Positions 44,373 through 53,064 of a stretch of 64,000 nt of DNA are shown in pieces. Position 1 is the stretch's first letter; the number at the start of each line of letters is the position of its first letter. The notes beneath the pieces were generated by a model that had not been told where the DNA came from, searched no databases, and saw only the letters and a list, made by a program, of their open reading frames with translations. This DNA comes from Thalassoglobus polymorphus. GTDB taxonomy: Bacteria > Planctomycetota > Planctomycetia > Planctomycetales > Planctomycetaceae. The stretch covers positions 1,054,001 to 1,118,000 of the forward strand of contig NZ_CP036267.1 of assembly GCF_007744255.1 (NCBI RefSeq). Reading direction: 5' to 3'. Position numbers and translations under genes: made by a program.

Positions 44373-44417
44373 AAAAATCATCGCTACGCCGAGTTGTTCA
44401 GCGTAGCGATGATTTTT
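44373..44417. terminator. Perfect 17-bp stem terminator
   Basis: AAAAATCATCGCTACGC (44373-44389) pairs perfectly with GCGTAGCGATGATTTTT (44401-44417) around an 11-nt loop. The A and T runs on both sides make it a bidirectional terminator between the propeller gene and the convergent esterase-fold gene. Confidence 0.92.
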
Positions 44418-44492
44418 GCATTTGAGGATTTTAGATAACTGCAGGATTCGACCAAGTGGTTGGAGTTCGGTCGATTCCGAGTTGTTTCAATA

Positions 44493-44558
44493 TCACACTT
44501 TTCGAATTGCTGTTCGCTGCTAGGCAGAACCTGAACACCAATTCGAAAGATCCTCTAA
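44493..44558 (+). repeat. Dispersed intergenic repeat, 3' half
   Basis: The sequence is TGTTCGCTGCTAGGCAGAACC, GAACACCAATTCGAAAGATCC, then TCTA. It aligns with 51851-51897. Its last bases form the stop codon of the esterase-fold gene on the minus strand (CTA at 44555-44557). Confidence 0.75.
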
Positions 44559-45313
44559 AAGATTGCCGTATTGATCCCGGCCATGATCCATTGGTTGATG
44601 ATCTGGGGGGGAGGAACCTCTTCCGAGGCATGAGCGAATGTGATTTCCAATCCCGCTTCAGAAAGTGCGTCGATCGCAGCCTGTTCGTCAGGGTTTTGGA
44701 TCGGATCCAGGAAGAGGATTCTTCCGTGGAGTTGATTCGTAATATGCGGCAACCAGTCTGCCCAGTTCTTCGGAAGCGAACGGCAAATCGCACCGGCTGC
44801 AAAGATTGTTTCAAATTCTAGTGACTGTTGAAGCACCAGATGCTGTAAAGCAACGATCGCTCCGTCACCTTCTCCAAATAGATAGATTTTCTGCGGGTTG
44901 ATTGCCCAATCTCTGTCCACAGAATAAACAGCGTCGCGGATCGAGGCCATTGAGGCATCGGGGCGACGTAGTTTCCAGTCGAACTGTCCGGGTAAGCCGC
45001 GCGGATGCGGGAACGAGGCACGAACGCCAAGCCCGAGGTAATTTTGATCGCTGATCGACGGGAACCAGTTCCACAAATCTCGCTCAGAGCGAGACCCATC
45101 GTGGAGATAGGTAACCAGTGGATAAGAGTAGGTTTCGGTGAAGTTCTCTGTGATGTAAAGCGAGTAGCTGGAATCGAAGAGGACATCGGTCACACATGTT
45201 GTGACCGGATGCTCGACGGAAACTGAGCTCGAATGCTTTTCAACGAGTCCCATCGGTTTGACTTTTGGTTGATGGACGTTGTTTTGATCTCGACCGTTGG
45301 ATCGCTGCCACAT
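44555..45313 (-). CDS. Alpha/beta-hydrolase (esterase)-fold protein lacking the catalytic serine
   Basis: A 252-residue protein starting at ATG 45313 (GGAGGG at 45322-45327, 8 bp upstream). The sequence has esterase features: [21 protein letters not shown] (oxyanion region), [21 protein letters not shown], then the strand [15 protein letters not shown] (acidic residue) and FAHASEE (possible His). The nucleophile elbow should read G-x-S-x-G. Here it is G-E-G-D-G, so the Ser position is Gly. The protein may be a non-catalytic relative of phospholipase/carboxylesterases. It overlaps the upstream amidase gene by 74 bp, and its stop codon lies in a dispersed repeat. Confidence 0.7.
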   Translation of the reverse strand: MWQRSNGRDQNNVHQPKVKPMGLVEKHSSSVSVEHPVTTCVTDVLFDSSYSLYITENFTETYSYPLVTYLHDGSRSERDLWNWFPSISDQNYLGLGVRASFPHPRGLPGQFDWKLRRPDASMASIRDAVYSVDRDWAINPQKIYLFGEGDGAIVALQHLVLQQSLEFETIFAAGAICRSLPKNWADWLPHITNQLHGRILFLDPIQNPDEQAAIDALSEAGLEITFAHASEEVPPPQIINQWIMAGINTAIF

Positions 45314-46001
45314 TATGAATACCCTCCGTGTGTTTCGATTCGAGAGGAACGAATCGACTCCTTTTCCCTCCCTCCACCAACTGCGGTCCTGCAGGGGGGA
45401 TTGAGGCAATTTTTCGAAATGGAAACAGCCGTCCCGGGCATGCGGTGGCCTTCAGGTCACCATGTTTCAAAATCTGTTCTTCTGTAATTCTAAACTGGTA
45501 CTTCAGCTGGCTGATGAGTTCGCTGACCGCTTTCACCTGTGCAGGTGTGGGGCCAGTCTCTTCGAAGTTTCCGACCAAGCAAATGCCGATCCCGAAATTG
45601 TTAAATTGTCGATCTCCTGCATGTGCTCCGCTCAATTGGTCACGCCAACGAAACGTCGCCTGAACTTCACCATCTTCCATACCGTTTCCATTTCCGATCA
45701 GGAAATGATACCCGATTCCGCGCCACGGGTTGCCAGAGGCATCGCGACGCAGTGAATGTGCCTGATCAATGGACTCGACACTCCCGGAGCTCGTTGCTGT
45801 ATGGTGAATGACGAGGTATTTCCAGGTCCGAACCGGTTCATCTGTTTCAAGATAGGTCTGTTCTTCGATGACAGTCGAAGCTGAAGAAACCTCCTGTTGT
45901 TTCTTCTGGGGTGATTCTGCACATCCACATATTGCCATCAAGTGAATCGCATAAAATGCGACACATGTTGATGTCCTGATATGGTCTGTGCAAGCTGTCA
46001 T
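45240..46001 (-). CDS. N-acetylmuramoyl-L-alanine amidase-like (Amidase_2/PGRP) lipoprotein
   Basis: A 253-residue protein from ATG 46001 (GGAGAG 4 bp upstream). A hydrophobic signal ends ICGC (C27), so it is probably a lipoprotein. The amidase_2/PGRP domain has the zinc ligands: His in [10 protein letters not shown], and His and Cys in [13 protein letters not shown]. Other motifs are [39 protein letters not shown]. It should cut or bind the amide bond between N-acetylmuramic acid and the stem peptide. With PBP2 it supports a peptidoglycan wall. The C-terminal 50 residues are basic and disordered and overlap the next gene. Confidence 0.88.
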   Translation of the reverse strand: MTACTDHIRTSTCVAFYAIHLMAICGCAESPQKKQQEVSSASTVIEEQTYLETDEPVRTWKYLVIHHTATSSGSVESIDQAHSLRRDASGNPWRGIGYHFLIGNGNGMEDGEVQATFRWRDQLSGAHAGDRQFNNFGIGICLVGNFEETGPTPAQVKAVSELISQLKYQFRITEEQILKHGDLKATACPGRLFPFRKIASIPPAGPQLVEGGKRSRFVPLESKHTEGIHNVAAIQRSRSKQRPSTKSQTDGTR

Positions 46002-46224
46002 TGTGCTCTCCGTTTGTATTGCCCCACTGAGAGACATGTCAACTTGTGTTGGGAGAATGCCATCACTATTTCTTAACAATCGGCAGCGATTGCGGCCTGG
46101 TTCGTTCCCCTAACCTGAATTCTGTGCAAGGATTACAATGTCGAGATGTAATATCATTCCGTTTTAAGTTTGTCCGAAATAATCGTCCGAATCCTCCATC
46201 TGCTGGCCGAGAACGGGCAGAGCT

Positions 46225-46773
46225 ATGATATTGGGATTTGAATTGAACGAAGAGATTGTACTTTGGACCGCCCGATTCGCACTTGTTCTCTATCTGCTGA
46301 GGGGATGGTTTGATTTTCGGGGCTGGCGTGCTGGGGAGCCACAAGACTCGGCCAAGGTTGCGCGACGACTTTGGACGGTCGGTTGCTGCTGTTTTCTCGC
46401 GCACGTATTGAGTGCTTTCACTCTCGTCCACAATTTGAGCCACGCAGCCGCGTACGAGCATACAGCTCTGCGAACAGCTGCTGTCATCGGGATTCACTGG
46501 GGTGGTGGAATTTATGTGAATCATGCCTTTACTGTTTTCTGGGTGGCTGATGTGGTCCTCTGGTGGGTGAAAGGGCCAGCCTGGGCCTATCGGTCAAGAC
46601 TCTACTATTGGGGAGTTCAGGGATTGTTCGCATTTATGTTTTTGAATGCCACAATCATCTTTGGTCCACCATACTGGGGGAAGATAACGATTGTGCTGGC
46701 TGGGACCTTCGCAGTCTTGAGTGTTGTGGCTGAATGGCGGCAAAAATCGATGTCTAAAAATGACAACATTTGA
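46225..46773 (+). CDS. Integral membrane protein of unknown function
   Basis: A 182-residue protein with four to five membrane helices (about 10-27, 47-72, 83-118, 126-148, 150-168). It is rich in Trp and His (HWGGGIYVNHAFTVFWVADVVLWWVKG). I do not recognise the family. The reading frame is open and well used, and the gene is divergent from the amidase gene, with an intergenic gap of about 220 bp. It could be a membrane protein with bound metal (conserved His), but that is speculation. Confidence 0.6.
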   Translation: MILGFELNEEIVLWTARFALVLYLLRGWFDFRGWRAGEPQDSAKVARRLWTVGCCCFLAHVLSAFTLVHNLSHAAAYEHTALRTAAVIGIHWGGGIYVNHAFTVFWVADVVLWWVKGPAWAYRSRLYYWGVQGLFAFMFLNATIIFGPPYWGKITIVLAGTFAVLSVVAEWRQKSMSKNDNI

Positions 46774-46825
46774 GGTGGAGGTAAGTTTTCGAGGAAAAGA
46801 CTCTCCTTATTGATGAGCCTCATAC

Positions 46826-47146
46826 ATGCGAAAACAGACTCAATACCGACACGCAGAAACTCGAATGGTTTCCCGATTTTCCATCGCGATCCTTGGCTGC
46901 ACGATCCTCGGCATGGCGCTTGGCAAGTCGTTACCGCTTGGCCTGGAAATTCAGGCGTTCTTGGCTGGAGCAATCGCTTTGCTCTTTTACGGCTACGAAG
47001 CAAGGAGAGATTTCAAGCTTCGCAAGGAGCAGAGCGAAACGTGTCGTCAAATTGTCGAGATGCGATTGGAGCAGCACGCATTCGAACTCTCCAGTCGCCA
47101 GCACCGGACTGCTCGCGCGGGGCGATCGTCTGTAAGTGCAAAGTGA
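46826..47146 (+). CDS. Possible small membrane protein
   Basis: A 106-residue frame after the preceding membrane protein. It has two hydrophobic helices (about residues 17-34, 41-58) and a basic, helical C-terminus. ATG at 46865 would give a 93-residue version. There is no known motif and no clear ribosome-binding site. The coding potential is uncertain. Confidence 0.4.
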   Translation: MRKQTQYRHAETRMVSRFSIAILGCTILGMALGKSLPLGLEIQAFLAGAIALLFYGYEARRDFKLRKEQSETCRQIVEMRLEQHAFELSSRQHRTARAGRSSVSAK

Positions 47147-47175
47147 ACAACTGCGATGGATCTTGGCGAAGATTC

Positions 47176-47595
47176 TTACTCGCCCTGAAGTGTGAGGACA
47201 AGTTTTCTGGCACCGCCGTGGTTACGGTGTTCGCATAAGTAGATACCTTGCCACGTTCCCAGGTTGAGCTGTCCGTTTGAAATCGGAATACTGACGGAGC
47301 TTCCCATCATCGACGCTTTGACATGTGCGGGCATGTCGTCCGGTCCTTCGCAGGTATGCACATACGGAAAGTTCTCCGGGACGATGGCATTCACCGATGA
47401 CTCCATATCAACCAGCACATCGGGATCGGCATTCTCATTAATTGTCAACGATGCAGACGTATGCTTGATGAAGACATGCAGCAGCCCAACCTGAATCTCT
47501 CGAATTTCAGGAATCGCCTCCACGACATGTCGAGTGACAATATGAAAACCTCGGGAGTAACTCGGAAGTGAAATCTGTTTCTGAATCCAGGGCAT
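47176..47595 (-). CDS. yjbQ: YjbQ family protein (UPF0047)
   Basis: A 139-residue protein, the full length of the family. It has VGLLHVFIKHTSASLTINENADPDV (HTSASL is the family signature), PYVHTCEGPDDMPAHVKASMMGSSVSI with the His residues, and LGTWQGIYLCEHRNHGGARKL at the C-terminus. In some bacteria it has been shown to rescue thiamine-phosphate synthase mutants. The true role is unclear, but the fold is a trimeric enzyme-like barrel with a metal site of conserved His. Confidence 0.95.
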   Translation of the reverse strand: MPWIQKQISLPSYSRGFHIVTRHVVEAIPEIREIQVGLLHVFIKHTSASLTINENADPDVLVDMESSVNAIVPENFPYVHTCEGPDDMPAHVKASMMGSSVSIPISNGQLNLGTWQGIYLCEHRNHGGARKLVLTLQGE

Positions 47596-47737
47596 TGAAT
47601 ATAGTCCACGTTTACAACAACTCAGTGAGAACAGATTGGTTCTATCAAAAACGGTTCAAACTGGTCAAACAGGCGGGCTCCTCAATAAGATGAGAATTCA
47701 CTTTCGTTCTCATGCGTCTGTTCAGCATTGAAAAAAG

Positions 47738-48685
47738 ATGGGCAATCTCAAAACGGTTTCGAGAAAAAAGATCTCTTTAGAATGTCGTAATTTTCGCCCC
47801 CTTCTGGCAGGAGTCTGTGAGGCCAATTCTGTAAATTTTCAAAATGCGATGAAGCAGGTAAGTCTGCGACGTGAGCAGGGGCTGCTCATCAATTTTATGC
47901 GGCTCATTTTTCTCCCGTCGGTGCTGATTCATCTTTTCTACTTTGGCGTCATGTACGTCCTGGCGTCACTATTGTGCCTTGGTAATGGTTGTTCTCTCAG
48001 AAAATGCATCTCTACCCGGTGTCGCAGAGGCTTGGCGAACCGGCGTTTCAAATGTCGACGGAAAAAGAGTTGCATCTGTCGTTCGAGGTGTTGCGGTCGA
48101 TGTCTCGTCTGGCTTTGTCGAAAACCAGAAAGAGTGGATGTCAAAAAGCAGAGTCACGAAACATTGCGACTCGCGACTGACCTGTACATGTTTGCGTGGA
48201 CAATTGGATTGTTGTGGTCTTACTTTACGATTTTGCGTGAGGTCACTCTTCAGCCATCGCGCTTTGATATTCATTCCATGTCGGGAGAGACAATCCTCGC
48301 TTTGGCGATCCCTGTGATTCGGATGTACGAGGTCTTTTCATCGAACGCCTCGCTCCATTTAAAAGCTGTCTACAAAAGACGAGAGCCGATGCGGGCTTTG
48401 GTGAATGTGCTTTGGCACTATGGTGAAGTCGTCATTGCATTCGCTTCTTTCTTTCTGATCGCAATCTGGTCCACAGGCGAAAGCTTTCGGATGCCTCCCC
48501 AAGGCGAGTTGTTCCTTCAACCGCTTTATTTCAGTTTTGTGACGATCACGACTCTTGGATATGGCGACTATTCTCCTGAGCAGCCGATCGGGCAATGTCT
48601 TGTTGTTTTTGAAGTTTTTCTCGGAATGGTTCTGCTCGTTGTCGTGTTGCAGAAGGTACTTGGGATCGTTGGCAACGAAAAATAG
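47738..48685 (+). CDS. K+-channel-like (ion_trans_2) protein with an out-of-frame-looking segment
   Basis: A 315-residue frame. The C-terminal half is a two-helix pore module with the selectivity filter TITTLGYGDYSP, preceded by the helix VIAFASFFLIAIW and followed by VFEVFLGMVLLVVVLQK. Membrane helices also occur near residues 50-78 and 145-163. Between them (about residues 80-135) the frame reads as an Arg/Cys-rich stretch without family likeness, whereas the +1 frame over roughly 47970-48135 gives natural-looking protein (ENASLPGVAEAWRTG, GVAVDVSSGFVENQKEW). Two compensating single-base shifts, or sequence errors, could explain it. The pore itself is intact. Confidence 0.65.
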   Translation: MGNLKTVSRKKISLECRNFRPLLAGVCEANSVNFQNAMKQVSLRREQGLLINFMRLIFLPSVLIHLFYFGVMYVLASLLCLGNGCSLRKCISTRCRRGLANRRFKCRRKKSCICRSRCCGRCLVWLCRKPERVDVKKQSHETLRLATDLYMFAWTIGLLWSYFTILREVTLQPSRFDIHSMSGETILALAIPVIRMYEVFSSNASLHLKAVYKRREPMRALVNVLWHYGEVVIAFASFFLIAIWSTGESFRMPPQGELFLQPLYFSFVTITTLGYGDYSPEQPIGQCLVVFEVFLGMVLLVVVLQKVLGIVGNEK

Positions 48686-48868
48686 TTTCAAGGCGTCGTG
48701 AGTAAGACCTGTTTTGTTCGGAGGGCTCATCTGTCAAATTTTGTCAGGAACTTACAATTCCTGTGAGGATCTTGTTTTCTCTGAGACTTTCTTCGTGATT
48801 TCTGGAACTCTGATCGTTTATCATCGTCTACTCAGGAGGGAATTACCGTTTCTTGAGGGATAAGAGCG

Positions 48869-51256
48869 ATGAGATCATTAGCTTATGCGGTTTGTCTGGT
48901 CGCGAGTTCGGCTGGAGCGTTGTTGACTCCCGGGGCTTTGCAGGCACAAGGAGTGCTCGTTATTACGAACGAAAACATTCGGCTTCCCCGTCCGACACCG
49001 CGCCCGCAGCCGATTTCTTATTCTCTGGATGAAGTGGTCGTCGAAGCGACGCTGAAGAATCAGCTGGCAGATGTGCAGGTCTCGCAAACCTTTCGAAACT
49101 CTGGAACGGGGACGATTCAGGCACAGTTCGTGTTCCCTCTTCCATATGATGGAGCGATTGATGCAATGACTCTGCTGGTCAACGGAAAAGAATTGCCTGC
49201 GAAGCTGATGAAAGCAGACGAAGCCCGCGATCGGTATCAGTCAATTGTTCGCTCTCAGAAAGATCCCGCTCTACTTGAATGGGTCGGCACGGGCATGTTT
49301 CAAACAAGCGTCTTTCCCATCCCGGCAGGGGAGTCCAGAACTGTTTCGATTCATTACAGCCAACTTCTTCGTAAAGATCATGAGTTGACGGAATTCCTGT
49401 TCCCTCTCAGCACAGCGAAATACACATCGACTTCGGTCAAGAAAGTACGTGTCCAACTCGCAATCGAAAGTGACACGAACATCAAGAACATTTACAGCCC
49501 GACTCACGATGTGAGCATTCAACGTCCCACCGGGAAAAGGGCAACTGTCAAGTATGAGAAACAGAACATCGTCCCGAGCTCGGACTTCAGATTGTTTTAT
49601 GACGCAAAGCCGGGGGATGTCAGTGCGAAGTTGTTGACCTATCGCCCAGAGAGGGATGAGGATGGCTATTTCCTGCTTTTGGCGACGCCGGAAATTAAAG
49701 CGGATAAAGATAAGAAGCAGTCGAAGACAGTCATCTTCGTTGTCGACAAATCAGGCAGCATGGCCGGAAAGAAAATCGAGCAGGCTCGTGACGCAGCCAA
49801 GTTTATTCTCAATAACCTGCATGAGGGAGATCTCTTTAACATCGTCTCTTACGACAGCAAGGTGCAATCGTTTTTGCCAGAGTTGGAGGTCTTCGACAAA
49901 CGTTCGCGCCAAGAGGCCCTGGCGTATGTGGATTCTCTTTTTGCTGGCGGTGGAACAAACATTCATGAAGCACTGACTACGGCGCTCTCTGGGTTGCAAG
50001 ACAAATCACAACCGAGCTACGTCCTGTTTATGACTGACGGGCGACCAACATCAGGTGAGACCAAAGAAGCTTTGATCGCAGAGGCTGCCCGCCAGGCAAA
50101 CGGAGTCCGTGCTCGCGTGATGAGTTTCGGTGTAGGGTACGATGTGAACAGTCGTCTGCTGGACCGGATCTCGAGTGACCATCATGGCCTGAGTGAATAT
50201 GTTCGGCCTGATCAGGATATCGAAGAGCATGTTGCGAAGGTCTTCAATCGCATCAGTTCGCCAGTGATGACGAATGTGAAGATCTCTTATGAGTTCGATA
50301 AGTCCAAGCCGGGAAAACCGGTCAATCGGGTTTATCCAGGTGGAGATGTTGACCTGTTCGAAGGAGAACAGCTGGTGATCGTGGGCCGCTATCGAGAGTT
50401 TGGGGCTGCCAAAATTCAACTGACGGGAACTGTTCAAGAGAAAGAGGAGACGCTGAGTTTCGAGGGCAAATTCACCAAGAAGGTTGGAAATTCTTCGAAT
50501 TCGTTTATCGAAAAGCTCTGGGCAACGCGGCGGATTGGGGAGATCATCGATGAACTCGATCTCAAAGGGAAGAATGAAGAACTCGTCAATGAACTGGTGA
50601 TGCTCTCGACGAAACATGGCATTCTTACGCCGTACACTTCATTTCTGGCTGATGAAACGGTCCGGCCAGAATTGGCCTCGAGCAGTAATCGCAGACTGAC
50701 GACTTCAAATTTGAGTGATTTGGAAGAGGCTGAGGGACGTGGAGGATTCCTGCAGCGAGGGATCAAGCAACGATTCAAAAACGCAAATAACTCTGCTTCC
50801 GACGCTTCTGAGTCGCTGCGAACTCTTGACGAATTCAAATCCCGACCTGCCTCCGGAGGAACGTTATCGGGGCCGGCTCCCGGACGTTCATTGTCTCGGC
50901 AGCAGCCTTCGAGCCCGTTACCTCCGAACGGCGGCGGTGCTGGATTTGGCAGTAGCGCTCAAGTGAATAGCCCAACTTCTGAAACAGCACCTGTGGACTA
51001 TCAAAAAATCGTTCGCAAGGCAGGGACGCAAACTGTCTACAAACGTGGCAAGTTGCTGGTGACTCCGGAAACGGCTTCACTCGACCTGGAGAAGGAAGAA
51101 GACAAAGCCAAGGTCATCGAGATCAAACGTTATTCGAAAGAGTACTTCGAACTGACCGATGCCAACAGCACCGCAGAAAACGAAGTGCTGACGCTTCAGG
51201 AAGAGGACGAAGAATTACTCGTCAAATTTCGCGGGAAGATTTACCTCATCAAGTGA
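48869..51256 (+). CDS. Secreted VIT and von Willebrand factor A domain protein
   Basis: A 795-residue protein with a signal peptide (1-26). A VIT domain (about residues 45-170) has ATLKNQLADVQVSQTFRNSG and FVFPLPYDGAIDAMTLLVNG. A vWA domain follows (about 285-460), with an intact MIDAS: D293-K-S295-G-S297 in VVDKSGSMAG, and later LFMTDGRPTSG. The C-terminal part is low-complexity (Ser/Pro/Gly-rich, 600-720) and ends with a short beta-rich segment. This is the inter-alpha-trypsin inhibitor heavy-chain layout, common in planctomycetes for surface adhesion or metal-dependent binding. Confidence 0.92.
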   Translation: MRSLAYAVCLVASSAGALLTPGALQAQGVLVITNENIRLPRPTPRPQPISYSLDEVVVEATLKNQLADVQVSQTFRNSGTGTIQAQFVFPLPYDGAIDAMTLLVNGKELPAKLMKADEARDRYQSIVRSQKDPALLEWVGTGMFQTSVFPIPAGESRTVSIHYSQLLRKDHELTEFLFPLSTAKYTSTSVKKVRVQLAIESDTNIKNIYSPTHDVSIQRPTGKRATVKYEKQNIVPSSDFRLFYDAKPGDVSAKLLTYRPERDEDGYFLLLATPEIKADKDKKQSKTVIFVVDKSGSMAGKKIEQARDAAKFILNNLHEGDLFNIVSYDSKVQSFLPELEVFDKRSRQEALAYVDSLFAGGGTNIHEALTTALSGLQDKSQPSYVLFMTDGRPTSGETKEALIAEAARQANGVRARVMSFGVGYDVNSRLLDRISSDHHGLSEYVRPDQDIEEHVAKVFNRISSPVMTNVKISYEFDKSKPGKPVNRVYPGGDVDLFEGEQLVIVGRYREFGAAKIQLTGTVQEKEETLSFEGKFTKKVGNSSNSFIEKLWATRRIGEIIDELDLKGKNEELVNELVMLSTKHGILTPYTSFLADETVRPELASSSNRRLTTSNLSDLEEAEGRGGFLQRGIKQRFKNANNSASDASESLRTLDEFKSRPASGGTLSGPAPGRSLSRQQPSSPLPPNGGGAGFGSSAQVNSPTSETAPVDYQKIVRKAGTQTVYKRGKLLVTPETASLDLEKEEDKAKVIEIKRYSKEYFELTDANSTAENEVLTLQEEDEELLVKFRGKIYLIK

Positions 51257-51303
51257 TGGGGCTTGATCTGAAAGATCCACCATCTGTGGCGAATCGAGCA
51301 ACT

Positions 51304-51726
51304 ATGAATTCCAGTGATTTCAACCTTCATCCGCAGCTTGTGGCTGACTGTCATTTATTGGGGCAGTTCAAAGAATGCATTGTGCTGCTGCGTCGGAATG
51401 CGGTTGTTCCGTGGTTCATTCTTGTTCCGGTAACTGATGCAGTTGATCTTCTCGATTTGCCGACCGCGCAGTTGGGGCGAGTGATGGAAGAGTGCTCAAA
51501 GATCGGGAAGTTCGTCCGTGATCATTTTGGTTCTCCCAAGTTGAATTTCGGTGCGATCGGAAATCTCGTCCCACAAATGCACTTGCATGTCATTGGACGG
51601 TCACCGGACGATTCGTGTTGGCCAAGCCCTGTTTGGGGGAATTTGAGCGAGTCCAGAGATTACGATGTGAATGCAATTGCCGAAATTACGCACGCTTTGG
51701 ATTCTCGATTCGGCTTAAGGGGCTGA
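51304..51726 (+). CDS. HIT-family protein with a Q-x-H-x-H motif
   Basis: A 140-residue protein. ATG 51304 matches the usual family start (NSSDFNLHPQLVADCHLLG); a GTG at 51253 overlaps the previous stop but adds 17 unrelated residues. The core reads KLNFGAIGNLVPQMHLHVIGR: the histidine triad has Gln at the first position, as in a known bacterial subgroup. The central His nucleophile is present. It has DDSCWPSPVW at the end of the core. HIT proteins hydrolyse or transfer nucleotides. The substrate is unknown. Confidence 0.85.
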   Translation: MNSSDFNLHPQLVADCHLLGQFKECIVLLRRNAVVPWFILVPVTDAVDLLDLPTAQLGRVMEECSKIGKFVRDHFGSPKLNFGAIGNLVPQMHLHVIGRSPDDSCWPSPVWGNLSESRDYDVNAIAEITHALDSRFGLRG

Positions 51727-52036
51727 TCACTTCTTTGCTGCTCACTGCACTGGTTGAGTCTGTTTGGGACTCCCGTCTCTGCAGTGAGGCGATTAGAGCA
51801 ATTTGCTCTACCGTTTGCCCGTGAAGAACGCATTTCTCTAGCAAAAATGATGTTCGCCACGAGGCAGAACCTGCAAACCACTTCGAAAGATGCTCTAGAA
51901 ATTTTCTTTTTTCATTTCTTTTGATCGTGAAATCTTTGATCCGTTATGATTTTCTCGCCGTTGACGAAGGTATATCAAAGTGATATCACTCTGTTATCAC
52001 TCTTTCGCAAGCGTTTTCTGGGTAGGAATCACTGCA
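51727..52036. other. 310-bp intergenic region with a complete dispersed repeat
   Basis: The only recognisable content is the repeat at 51794-51899. An inverted pair, TGATATCACT and similar, near 51975-51990 precedes the SPFH gene and could be a control site, but this is weak. Confidence 0.4.
51794..51899 (+). repeat. Dispersed intergenic repeat, complete reference copy (subtype 1)
   Basis: Start TAGAGCA-ATT-TGCTCTA (51794-51810, a perfect inverted repeat) followed by CCGTTTGCCCGTGAAGAACG, CATTTCTCTAGCAAAAATGA, TGTTCGCCACGAGGCAGAAC, CTGCAAACCACTTCGAAAGA and TGCTCTAGA. The two ends (TAGAGCA and TGCTCTA) are inverted to each other, as in a small MITE-like element. There is no internal open frame. 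Confidence 0.9.
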
Positions 52037-52981
52037 ATGATCAAAGAAAAAATGTTCAAGCCGAATCCGGGCTGGGGGATGTTGGTGGCAGTCTTTGCCT
52101 TGTTTTTTGGAGGATTGGGGCTGATCATCTGGAATGCGAATCAGTACAGCGTCATCGTTCCATTGATATTTGTTGGGATCGGAATGATGCTGCTCGCGTT
52201 CATATCCCTGTTTGGGTTTCTTGCAGTTGCCCCCAACGATTCGCGGGTCTTGCTGTTGTTCGGCGATTACAAGGGGACTGTGCGAACTTCCGGATTTTAT
52301 TGGGTGAATCCGTTCTACTCCAAGAAAAAACTCTCTTTGAGAGTGCGTAACTTTGAGACCGGTTCCAGCCAGGGGCATGACAAGAAGAATGACGCCGGAA
52401 TGGTGATTGAAAAAGGAAGGCGTTCAGGTGGAAAGCCCTCGAAAGTCAATGATCGTGATGGCAACCCGATTGATATTTCTGCGGTCGTTGTCTGGAGAGT
52501 GACTGATACCGCTGAGGCCTTATTTGAAGTTGATGACTTCGAAAATTATGTCGAAGTTCAGAGTGAAGCTGCCTTGCGAGTTCTGGCGAGTCGGCACCCG
52601 TACGATAGTGAAGACCATGAAGTTTCACTTCGCGGAAGCACTTCTGAAGTGTGCGATCAGTTGCAAACTGATATCCAGGAGCGTTTGGATCAGGCAGGTG
52701 TGGAAGTGATTGAGGCTCGCATCAGTCATTTAGCGTACTCACCCGAAATCGCCGCTGCGATGTTGCAACGTCAACAGGCTCAGGCCGTCGTGGCAGCTCG
52801 CACCCAGATTGTTGCAGGTGCTGTCGGGATGGTCGAAATGGCACTCGAGCATCTGGAAAAAGACAAGATTATTGATCTGGATGATGAACGAAAAGCGTCG
52901 ATGGTTTCCAATCTGCTTGTCGTTTTGTGTAGTGATCGTCATACACAACCGGTGATCAATACAGGTTCGCTCTACAATTGA
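52037..52981 (+). CDS. SPFH/Band 7 domain membrane protein
   Basis: A 314-residue protein from ATG 52037. Two membrane helices (about residues 11-31 and 37-59) lie before the SPFH domain (about 60-250): [60 protein letters not shown] and [19 protein letters not shown], then a helical [24 protein letters not shown] proteins form membrane rings that organise domains and interact with proteases. The next gene encodes a small ribbon-helix-helix protein, an association I know from many bacteria. Confidence 0.92.
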   Translation: MIKEKMFKPNPGWGMLVAVFALFFGGLGLIIWNANQYSVIVPLIFVGIGMMLLAFISLFGFLAVAPNDSRVLLLFGDYKGTVRTSGFYWVNPFYSKKKLSLRVRNFETGSSQGHDKKNDAGMVIEKGRRSGGKPSKVNDRDGNPIDISAVVVWRVTDTAEALFEVDDFENYVEVQSEAALRVLASRHPYDSEDHEVSLRGSTSEVCDQLQTDIQERLDQAGVEVIEARISHLAYSPEIAAAMLQRQQAQAVVAARTQIVAGAVGMVEMALEHLEKDKIIDLDDERKASMVSNLLVVLCSDRHTQPVINTGSLYN

Positions 52982-53064
52982 TCTTGTTCGATTCCGCCAG
53001 GTTGGGCAGCGAGGAATGGCGGGCTCAGCTCTTTTGTGAACGCAACGGACTCAGTGGTTTCTTC

